From contig NW_020313045.1 of NCBI RefSeq assembly GCF_003265705.1, positions 2,346,818 through 2,410,817 on the forward strand: a stretch of DNA of 64,000 nt. Direction: 5' to 3'. Under the pieces are notes generated by a model. That model worked only from the letters and a program-made list of their open reading frames with translations, did no database searches and was not told the DNA's origin. The first letter of the stretch is position 1. Every line of letters begins with the position of its first letter. Made by a program: the position numbers and the translations under genes. Positions 54,625-64,000 of this stretch are shown here, piece after piece. This DNA comes from Callorhinus ursinus (Eukaryota > Chordata > Mammalia > Carnivora > Otariidae).

Positions 54625-54815
54625 GGGGCACCTGGATGGCTCAGTCACTTAAAGCCTCCGACTCTTGATTCCGGCTCAGGTCATGATCTCAGGGTTGTGA
54701 GATCGAGCCCCGTATTGGGCTCCACACTCAGCACGGAGTCTGTTTGAGATCCTCCCTCTCCCTCTGCCCTTCCCCCTGCTCGCACTCTATCAAATAAATA
54801 AATAAAATCTTTAAA
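54625..54815 (+). mobile_element. CAN-SINE, older subfamily
   Basis: It starts 'ggggcacctggatggctcag', has 'ctccgactcttgattccggc' and 'gatcgagccccgtattgggc', and ends 'aaataaataaataaaatctt'. No clear TSD was found. It is the last CAN-SINE in the window. Confidence 0.93.
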
Positions 54816-54949
54816 AATATTTTTTAAAGTAAATAAAAATAATGGAATACTTTGACTGACGAGCTCTTCCAAAGGCCTATGCCCACTCTCATGATAGTTA
54901 AACTCCATGATAAATGTGTCTCTAAATATCTCTGCAGATTATTCCACAA

Positions 54950-55560
54950 CAGGTGACAGTTTACTGAGTGTCCGTTTTCTTCCGGAAACCAGGCCAAGTA
55001 CTAAAACTACAACAGATGAATGGAAACCCAGTCCTGTCTTCAAGGCGCTCACCAACTAGTCAAGCAAACAGACAAACGGGTGCAGTGAGGTAAAAGGTAA
55101 CAAGTGTATAAAACACTGAGGGCTGGGGAATCAGAGAAGTCTCAGAGGAGGTGGCACTGGAGGAAATGCTTGCATTTTCTCCTTTCCTAGGGGCCGGTGA
55201 GATGGGAAAAGAGGGATCGGGGAGAGAAGGGTGTCTGTAAAGGCACAAAGGCTGGCGTCTCCAGGGAGGCGGCACCTTCTCACAGAGAGAGGATCAGGTG
55301 TGAGGTGGCGGAGGTGAGGGTTGGGGCAGGTAGTCAGCGCCACAGATCATAAGAGACTGAAACAAGAGGAATGCCATCTGGCAAGCCCAGGAGTCTGAAT
55401 TTTAACATGCAGCCAGGAGCAAATCTCTGAGAAATTCTAAACAGTGGAGTGACATGGCTACTTCAGACCTTTCAAGATGGCAAGAAAGAACTTGATGGTA
55501 GAGAAACAGCAGGCTGAGTGAGAGCCTAAGGCCTGAACACAGGACTGGCATGAAGATGAA
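54950..55560 (-). repeat. L2 LINE (antisense)
   Basis: 'gtcctgtcttcaaggcgctc', 'aagtctcagaggaggtggca', 'gtaaaggcacaaaggctggc' and 'aaacagtggagtgacatggc' follow reverse-strand L2. Frames on the reverse strand at 55060-55343 come from it. Confidence 0.7.
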
Positions 55561-55639
55561 GAGATGAAAGAAGGAAAGACATTAGGACAGAGGCCAGGAC
55601 TTGGTGACCAACTAGATGAGAAGCAGGAGAGAGAAGGGC

Positions 55640-55990
55640 TGCCCTCCTTCTTCCGGAAGCCCCTCCCCACATCTTCCCAGCACTCTCTCTCTCTCCTTCC
55701 TTCAGTCAGTTCTGTCTGCTGGAAAGAATCCTCCACTGAGAGCTCTTCCCTGACAACCCAAAGGACTCTCACCCTCATACTCTGCTTTATTTTTCTTCAT
55801 AGCATTCAGAATCACCAAAAGTAGAAACCTGTTTCCTTATTTATTTTCTGTCTCTCCCTACAGCATTTGAGCTCCATGAAGACAGGTGCTGCCTGCCCAG
55901 TTCATGGCTAGATTCCACAACTTAGCACAGTACCTGGCACATAATAAGGGCTCAAAAAATATTTGTTGAGTGAGCGAATGAACGAGTGAC
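55640..55990 (+). repeat. L2 LINE 3' end (sense)
   Basis: 'gagctccatgaagacaggtg', 'cacagtacctggcacataat', 'aagggctcaaaaaatatttg' and 'ttgagtgagcgaatgaac' match the L2 3' end. With the preceding antisense copy it makes an inverted L2 pair. Confidence 0.88.
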
Positions 55991-55994
55991 TAGG

Positions 55995-56295
55995 AGAGAA
56001 GGAAGGAGAGAGAAGGCGGGCAGGCCACTCAGATCTGTGGTTTGAGTGCTTGACTAAAATGGGGTATAATTGAATTAAAATCAGGATAATGGGCGGGGCT
56101 GAGGGGTGTGGAGTAGAAACACAAAGATCAACTGCTTTGAGTTCTAGAATATTTTATCTGGCCAAAGACTGCACTCTGATAAATCTTTAGTCTTTCCTGC
56201 TAAAAGACAAAAAAGAGATCAAGAAGTACCTGTGGAGGTCCTGGAGTACTTTTCGAGCAGGATCTCCTTTCTCCCTCAGTATCATCTTAGTATTC
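55995..56295. other. No gene seen; unique sequence
   Basis: No named repeat or supportable exon. Confidence 0.4.
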
Positions 56296-56299
56296 CTAG

Positions 56300-56420
56300 T
56301 ACTAACATCATCTGAAGACACAGAAACTGCGGGGTTCATGGACTTACCCAAGGTGACACGGCTGGAAAATGGCAGAAGCAAAACTAAAATTCACGTCTCT
56401 GGACTCCTGCCATCTACTAC
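56300..56420 (-). repeat. MIR fragment (antisense)
   Basis: 'acacagaaactgcggggttc', 'acccaaggtgacacggctgg' and 'aaaatggcagaagcaaaact' are reverse-complement MIR. Confidence 0.75.
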
Positions 56421-57100
56421 ACAACACCAGAAGCAAACCAAATTTAGTCACCAGAACTTTTCATATACTTTAAGTACACTGTTGGGCTTTCCCTCATCCT
56501 CCTCCACTTTGGAATGATTTTTAATTCAGAGTTTCAAATTTTTAAGAAGAGATGGTTTTCACTGCCATAATTTTCTATATCCAATAATGTACGGCCTGAG
56601 ACTGACTCTCTAAGACTTAGTCCCAGCCAATTAAACTCCCTGTGTTTCAACTTCTTTACCATAAGAAGAAAAAAATGTCTTAAATGAGATAATCATCACC
56701 TACCACCGATATCCCCCCCTTCATTCTTTATTTGAAATTTCAATTCGTGCTTCACAAATCACATAAACGGACCTCTCCGTCCCTTTGCATCACGCACAAA
56801 GACCAGAGTAAACGCTTCATCCTGTCAGATAACCCCAGGTACCACTGGGCTGGCATCTCCTCCCTTAAACCAATGGCTGAAAGCTGACAGAATATTCAAG
56901 ACAGGGCTGAGCTTAACTAGCAGAGCCACTCAGATCTGCATTGTGTTATCGGAAACTCAGACCACAGGAGACAACAGTTCACTTTTTTCACCGTGGCAAC
57001 AGATTCAACCTCTTGGCCCTGTGGAAGCCATCTGAATATATTTAACCAAAAGGAAAATGAAGAGAGAGAGAGAGAAAGAAAAGAAGAGGGAAAACTTCCT
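56420..57100. other. No gene seen; unique sequence
   Basis: No named repeat except a (GA)n patch at 57059-57089. The 119-codon reverse frame at 56917-57276 crosses that patch and has no domain. Confidence 0.4.
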
Positions 57101-57560
57101 CTCTCCTGATTGAACAGATATTCAGCCCTTGGATTTTTTATGCACATTTGATCATGTTGTTGACAGCCTTGGAAGTTAAGTAATATGGACTGCTGCACAG
57201 AGGCTTCAAACCTTGATGGAAACCAATGGCAGGCTCCTTTTGACAGTCCAATAATGACAAGCACGTTGCAGGCCAATGCCCGTCATTCACCACTATCTCC
57301 AACCTGCTCCAACGGCTGCACAGCGACTAAGTGGAGGGTCAGAGGTTAAGCTCCAAGAAGCCAGCGATGAAGGGCAACTGTCATGCACCACTGCCTATTG
57401 TGAAGCAGCAAGGAGTGGCTGTCTCCTCCAGAACATGCAAAACGTTCTCATTCTGTCCAGGCAGAGACACATCTGAAGGTCCTAAATGAGACCACTGCCA
57501 ATTCATGAAGCTCCAACTGACAGCATGCCATTCAAGCTGTCTGCGAGTTGACTTTTTTTC
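57100..57560. other. Repeat-free block of moderate GC, unassigned
   Basis: About 460 bases with balanced composition and no recognisable repeat. The reverse and forward frames that overlap it are short. It stands out against the AT-rich DNA that follows and might be conserved, but the sequence alone cannot show this. Confidence 0.3.
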
Positions 57561-60500
57561 CTATTGCAAATCACAAATGCATGCAAAGTATACAGTTAAG
57601 CATAACTCTTCAGCCATGGTTTTAAGCATACTATGCTTTTAGAAACATACAAAGCCTCAGACATATACACATTCTCAGATCCTAAAAAAGGAAAGAAAAT
57701 GCAAAATTGACTCATTCTCCTTTAGGGAGTTCCTAATACAGTATATAATTCAACATGGCACAGAACTCTGGTGTCAGTTTTCTAGAAAAGTTCACAAACG
57801 TGTACAAAAGAAAATAATCTTAAAAAGGACTCATTTCATCTTAACATTACCATATCACTATGAGAGCATAAGAATACAATTATATATGTAGAATTTTATT
57901 GAATGCAGTATAATTTTAAGTACTCAGTAATTTATCAACATATTTTAAAATGTTTTTTATGAAAATATCACTCACAAATTATTCAGAGTTTCACATATGA
58001 CACAAATACATCCACAATTCTAAGTTTGAAATCTTGTTTTTTATGTAATGGAATTACATGATCCCACTCAGGTGTGTGTATTAATATATATTAACAGAGA
58101 TTTCATCTTTATTGAATAAAAAGAAATGTCTCATCTTATTTAGAAGCCCTGTGATTGTCACTAAAAGTGACTGGCTAGGATTAAGAATTAAGTTGGACAG
58201 GTCTTCTTATACCCTTTTCACCAACAACAGGATTTCTATCCACAAATAGAGCCATAAGTGGCCCTCATCAGAGACAGCTTTTAATGGAATGAACTTGAAA
58301 ATGAACCTTATATAAAGGTGTTGGTCCACACCAACTACAGCACTAATGTCACTCTTTAAGCCCTGATCACTATCACCCGCCCTGCCTTAAATAAGCCTGG
58401 GGAGAGGAGATAACCTACCAACTATAGGGAACAAAGCTAAAACACCCCATCATTAAAGCCTGTACAGACTGAGGTCAACCAATTGCCCTATGCTGTAGCA
58501 ACAAGAACACAGTTAGTTTCTAACACAGAGATTCAGAAAACCAAACACAAGTTATTTTAAGTAATGTATGAGCACCTATCAATCTTCCATTCTCAAGCAA
58601 AACCAGAAATTATGGTGTATAAACCCAGATTACTATACGTAGTTCTGATCAAGAGAAATATCACAAGCCACAAGTGCTTATTCACATACTATTGGGACAA
58701 CTACTTGAATAATATTGTTCAAAATAAAGTAACTAAGTGAGCATTCTGCAACATAAGAGACTTGATAAGAAATGACTTCTCTTTCCTGGGGGATTATTTT
58801 AGGAGGAAAATTCCTTACCTCATATTCAGGCATATTTGGTGCACAAAATCACAAAGACTGAATTCAGAGATAGGAACTTCTTCCCCAAATCCTTTTATTT
58901 TAGACCTGAGTTGCAAACCTCAAAGCTTAATGTGAACAGATTCAGGGCAAATAAAAGAAAGTACTCCTTTAGACACCCCTAGAGTCCACTAATGGCACTC
59001 ATATTCCTACAGGATAATACAGAACAAAAATCTAAATGCCTTCAAAAACAGATTAGCTGATCAATTAGTCACAGATGCATAAGGAGTAACAAAAATAAAC
59101 CAAGAATTTAGGAGAGGCAGATCTCAAGAAAAACTTCACATGGTTAAGTCCAATGCTCAAATTATTAAAATATCAGTAAGACCTATACTGTAGGAAAGAG
59201 AGTGTGGGTCCTCAATCTGTTATGTCAACCTCAGATTCCAAGAACTAGGCTAAATTCCCTCCTTGGGTCTTCCTGCTCTGTGACTTTGCATGAGGGGGTC
59301 CCCACTTCATCCTTTCATGCAGATGACAAAGAGACGGAGAAGCTGGCTGGACATCAACCTGTGGTCATAAAACCCACCCTTCATTGCCCCTCTTCAAAAT
59401 ATCTGGAGCCTGGGGAGGCCTGGGGAGGGGGGCTAGAGAATGGCAGTTGGTAGGAATAAGACAAGGCACACAGGCACATTCATTCTGAGTTAGATGAAGC
59501 TGAGCAGGACAGTTTTTCATGAACATTCAAAACAAAGAGGTAGCCTTCATATCCAATCTCTCCAACCCGGGACATAGTAGATACTCAATAAATGTCTGAG
59601 GAATGCATTGATGCATGAATTCCTCCATACTCCTTGTCAAACTTTCTCTTGGGTTGATGCACAATGGGAATGCACCAGAATGGTGTTTTCTTGGAGAGAA
59701 ATACACCTGCTTCATACCCTCAAGAGATCAGGAGGACAGCTACGATGCTCCACTTTCCCCATTCACTATCACCTCCTCCCACCTTTCCATATAGCCCAAA
59801 TTTTACTACTTAAATGATTCACCCACATATATAAAGAATTTTTAAAAAGTTGCTTAATTCAGTCCAAATTTGATTTCAGTCGAATCAGTGACTCCTGCTA
59901 TTTCAACTGTTCCACAGATCAGGGGAGATGAGCAGAATTTCCACAGTGGGAGTTGGGATCGAGGATGTGGCCTCAACAACTGTATCCTGGTAGCTGTTGC
60001 AGACAGTCCCATTAGACCGAGCAAAGGTTCTTCTCCCTCCTTGTAACATTAGACTTTTTACTGGGCCCTCAGTGATACGACAACACAGCATCTAATTTTA
60101 CCTTTTTTTTTTTGTAAATGAAACCAAAAGGCTCTAGCCTTTTGTTCAAATAATTTTAGAAACATTGCTACATGCTCATGGTGGTAGAGGGTGGAGAATA
60201 AAGCTCGATGGAGGGACTCCTCGTCTCTATGTCTGATTCCATAAGGCAAGATGCTTCAGTGAAGTGCCTAAGTGCTGCTTTGAGATCATCAGCTTAGAAG
60301 TATGAGCTAACCCAAGGAGGTGCCCTGCTTTCCTTCTCTCAGCTGAACAAAAGCCAGACACTCATTTTACCATATTCATTGTACACTGAGCTGTTCAGTG
60401 CAAGGAGTACCAGTTGCCTCCAGGTCATGAAATAATACTAAAAACTTTATAATCATTCATTGATTTAGTTTTCAGCATACTATATCATTTGAATCCAATG

Positions 60501-61075
60501 GGAGCATAAAGAGCTATTTGTGAGGTCAACCACGGTACAGACAGATGCTGACACGCTATTGATGGCAAGGTGGAAAGAAATTGCTAAATACAGCAGATCA
60601 ATACCTCGTTTCACTGTTACAGCCTTCTGCAGACATAAAATATATATCTTTACAGCTACAAAAATAATAATAATGAAAGTGGGAGATAAATGCTTCCCTC
60701 AAGGTAAACTATTTGATTAGCTAAGGGCAAAGGTGACAGCAGCAGTTACACTAAAGTAACTTTATAGTCTTAAATAAAAACAGGAGGAAGAGCAGTAGAT
60801 GAAATGGTAAAATGAATCCGGACACATGGGTGATTCAGATACAACTCTTAAAAAACACAGTGATAGGCAGGGCCACCAAAATCTAAGATTTTCCTATGGT
60901 CCACAAATACAGTTTCCTGAGATTTTTTTATCACATGGTTTTAAGCAAAACATTTCTAAACAAATTATTTTCTATTGCTGATGGAGAACAAATAGAGTGT
61001 TGAGGGATAAATAAACACTCTATAAAGTGTGAAAAAAGAAAACCTTCCAGTCTATATACACTTAACATTTCACAA
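57560..61075. other. No gene seen; AT-rich unique sequence
   Basis: 3.5 kb without a CAN-SINE and without a repeat I can name, apart from an L2/MIR-like tail near 59575-59610 ('agtagatactcaataaatgt') and a G-rich patch at 59404-59432. All open frames are short (up to 83 codons) and unsupported. Confidence 0.45.
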
Positions 61076-61079
61076 GAAA

Positions 61080-61480
61080 TGGTGAGAGCCAACCGTATCT
61101 TTAGCACCTTGCTAGATACATAAGATAAATTTATAACGTGGTTCTTGGCCTGAGGGAGCTTATAATCTCTCTAGGGAAAAGAGAATTACAGAAAACACTA
61201 ACAGATATAAACAATAATAGGATGCCATATTTAAAATGACCAAATGTCAAGATGTAGGGTACCATACACCAGTAAGTATAGCATATGCACACTTATTGTT
61301 GTTACCATACATTCTGACATGGGAAATGAGGTCAGCAAGGAAAGGGATGAAAGAAATAATCCTCAAAAGCTTCATGAAAGAGGGAGAACTCGAGGCAGTT
61401 CCTCAGGGATTGGTGGATCTAATAGAATATCATCACATTAGTTTTCATTTCTCTGAGATGAAACTTGTTTTGTAAATCCC
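61080..61480 (-). repeat. L2 LINE fragment (antisense), diverged
   Basis: 'tggcctgagggagcttataa' and 'tctctctagggaaaagagaa' match the reverse of the L2 3' end. The rest is faint. Confidence 0.5.
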
Positions 61481-61484
61481 CATA

Positions 61485-62785
61485 GTTTGGGCTTAAAAAC
61501 AACCAAACAGAACTTACCATCAATTATCTGAGATACAAAGTCAAACAGGAATCTTTAAAAAGAGCCTAAAGGGTATCTTTATTTTCAAAAAGTTATGTCC
61601 ACTTTTTCCAGCTGCAATGAACTGCCAAAATATGGGGGTGGAGGACATGGGAGGAGTCCCGCATGCTCTACTAGAAACCACAACACTGAAATGTCAGGGG
61701 TTACATGAAGTCCTTCAATGAATATTATTCTAAAAGAAAATAGTTCATAACTACACAAAAATCTATCAATCACTCTGCATTTGTATGGCATTTAGCAATT
61801 TAAAATCAACCTGTTAATCTAGGATTTACTTATCAGATGGCATTCACTTCCCCAAAAACACGGGCAATCTTAAGTAAGAGACAATGATACAATATCACCC
61901 CCCCATAGCAATAAACAAAATAAGTTAAAAATAAAAATAAATCTCAGTGCAAGAGAAGCAATGAAATTATAATTAACTATAACTGAAAGGGAAGAGATAA
62001 TCATATATTTGTTTTTCCTCCAAATAAGAATTTAGAAAAAAAAAAAACTGATCTAAGTCTTGTAAAAATGGAAAAGAATTTCTATCAACTTTATAATTTG
62101 CTATCAATTTATATAAATTACACTAGCTTTCCAGCCTTTATTTGGAGAAAAGAGTATGTTTCCAGCATTCTTCTGCAGAGGAAATGTGATTGAACCAAAA
62201 GGTTTACATCCTCATGCAATGCACATTCATTTCACCATGTGGTGATGTGGCTGTCTAGGGCACCCCAAGTAAACTAGAAGCTTTTTTTTATCCTAGTAAA
62301 CTAGAAATTCTATGGGTAGGTGAAGGACTCCTAGGTCTTAGTATACTTAAGGCTCTCTTAGTAATGAGCATTTGAAAATTAAGTCTCAGAAAGCATTCAA
62401 TCAATAAATATTTATTGTATATCTGTCAACAAAGTTCTGTGCTAGATATTTCAGAGAATATGCGTATGTGTGTATTTTTAATAGTTTCTCCTCCAAAAAA
62501 AACTTGATACTCTATTGGTAAGTGGAGTTATTAGTAAAGTAGTGGATAAGAATCCTAAAAGTTTTATATTTTAAATCATATTTATCTACATAGTATTTTT
62601 AGAGTTGTGCTCAAGACTCTGCCTGCACCACAGTAAAAAGATAAAATATAATCTGTAGAACTAAGGAAGGGGGAGAAATACTGAGTGATAAGTGCTACAA
62701 AAACATGTACAAATTGCTAAGGGAACACAGAAAAAAAATTTTTAGGATTTTGAAATGCTTCCCATATTTAAAGAAAAAGGAAATA
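61485..62785. other. No gene seen; AT-rich unique sequence
   Basis: No named repeat or supportable exon. Confidence 0.4.
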
Positions 62786-62789
62786 AATG

Positions 62790-63890
62790 AACCAAGTATT
62801 TATCTCAAGCATTTAGTAAAATAAAAAGTAGTTTAAGCAAAGCAGAAGGAAGAAAAAAATATTGAGGTAAAAGTTAGTGAATTAGCGTAACAAATTCAAG
62901 AGACAGTTTTCAAAAAATCGACAACCAAATATAATCAAGTTTTGAAGAGAGTACATGAATACAGAAAGTTAAAATTTTATAGGTGATATAAAAGATGAAT
63001 ATGCAATTTTTTAATTCTAAAACTGCACAACTCTACCTTATAAGCCAGAGAATGTTATGTTCAGTGCCATGCCAATAACTATGAAGCTTCAATTTCTGAG
63101 AAAACATAATGACCAAAATTTACTCAAAAGGAAAAAAAACTATATGTAAGACCAATACCTAGAAAAGATATTGGAACAGTTATCCCAAAATTACCTTTCC
63201 CAATATCACATGAAGAGTTTTACAAGTAATTTAGTTCAAACATCCAAGGGAAAAATAATTCTGATGCTTTTTAAAAGGCTCCAGAGCACAGAAAGAGGAA
63301 AATGGTACAATTCATTTTATGACACAGGTTTATCTATGATACCAAAACTTGACAAAAGAAAGCACAAAAAGGAAAGTTCCCCAATATATTAACAGGTAAA
63401 TATCTTCCCTCTACCATTAGCTTATCCTCATCACCCAAAAGAGCTTTATTAAATTTTACTAACTGTAGTCTGAATTATGACCATAACATATATATTAAAT
63501 ATGCCTCACTTAAGATTCTGATATATCCCCCTAGGGGGTACTACCATCCAGCATCCTTAATCGATAATCACTGCTATAGACCCATCTTGCTTTCCTAATT
63601 GAAATACTAAAAGGCTGAACTCAGCAGTATGTTAAAGCCAATATAATGTGACCAAGTAGCATTTATGCCAAGGAACCAATATTAGAAACTATATTAATAG
63701 GTTATATTCTATCAGTAAAAGTAAAGACATTTACCATCTAAATAAATGTCAAAAATATATTCAACAGGAATTCAACCTCAGTCCCTAGTAAAAAAGTAAA
63801 CTAAAAATCAAAGATTATTGCCAACAACGATCATTATACTTACCACTAGAATCCTAAAACACAACTAGTAAAGGCATGACTATCTTCTAT
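62790..63890 (+). pseudogene. Fossil L1 ORF2 (endonuclease-RT linker and RT), decayed
   Basis: Segments in changing frames resemble old L1 ORF2: near 62840 ('gcagaaggaagaaaaaaata'), 63205-63390 (PKLDKRK-like region ahead of the RT core), 63640-63680 ('aatgtgaccaagtagcattt', as in the H-DQVGFIPGMQ region), and 63690-63870. Stops and indels are frequent, so no frame exceeds 73 codons. It is an L1M-age dead copy, and its 5' and 3' ends are not found in the window. Confidence 0.65.
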
Positions 63891-63902
63891 TGCCTCTGTT
63901 TA

Positions 63903-63976
63903 GAGGTTTTAGACAATGTAATATTTTAGACAATGTAATACATTTAGAAAATGTAACATTTTAGACAATGTAATAA
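63903..63976 (+). repeat. Short tandem repeat, 'ttagacaatgtaat' units
   Basis: Four imperfect units of 17-20 bases. Three carry 'tttagacaatgtaat' and one carries 'tttagaaaatgtaac'. The array lies at the end of the fossil L1. Confidence 0.85.
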
Positions 63977-64000
63977 CACAAGAAAAAAAAAAGGAGAGTA

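Overview
This window is non-coding nuclear DNA from a carnivoran mammal, most likely an arctoid caniform (bear, mustelid or seal lineage). The diagnostic evidence is about seventeen tRNA-Lys-derived CAN-SINEs. Each has the head 'gcgcctgggtggctcag', a CT-rich middle and an (AAATA)n/A tail, and many are flanked by clear target-site duplications (TSDs). The common subfamily carries 'ctgccttcggctcagg'. No copy of the dog-specific young SINE form was seen, which argues against Canis. A short piece of a carnivore L1 3' end (51818-51903) agrees. Older mammal-wide layers (MIR, L2, L1M, LTRs of MaLR/ERVL type, hAT-Charlie DNA transposons) fill much of the rest. No complete protein-coding gene, rRNA, functional tRNA, CRISPR array or bacterial-type operon was found. 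Open frames in the window are short, lie in repeats or simple sequence, or match nothing I recognise. The DNA is probably intergenic or lies in a large intron.

Layout. 0-8 kb: MIR and L2 pieces, an L1M 3' end and a CA/CG microsatellite. 8-12 kb: two CAN-SINEs among MIR and reverse-strand L2. 12.48-13.88 kb: a decayed hAT transposon with a broken transposase. 14-21 kb: L2 and LTR-like remnants, a tRNA-only SINE, an L2 split by an antisense L1M, and an unusual inverted duplication with a hairpin (19616-19743) copied from 17774-17832. 21-28 kb: mostly unique sequence, a long L2, a second CA/CG tract and an unassigned exon-like segment (26721-26974). 28-40 kb: scattered SINEs, antisense L1M, a 121-base pure purine run, a possible enhancer-like unique block (38771-38935) and a second exon-like segment (39557-39700). 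40-55 kb: the SINE-dense part (eleven copies), with several nested insertions. 55-64 kb: no CAN-SINE, AT-rich, ending in a fossil L1 ORF2.

Nothing here forms a working gene system. The interest lies in insertion history, the template-switch-like rearrangement, possible regulatory blocks and structure-forming tracts. Family names come from memory of consensus sequences, and repeat edges are usually good to about 10-30 bases unless a TSD fixes them.
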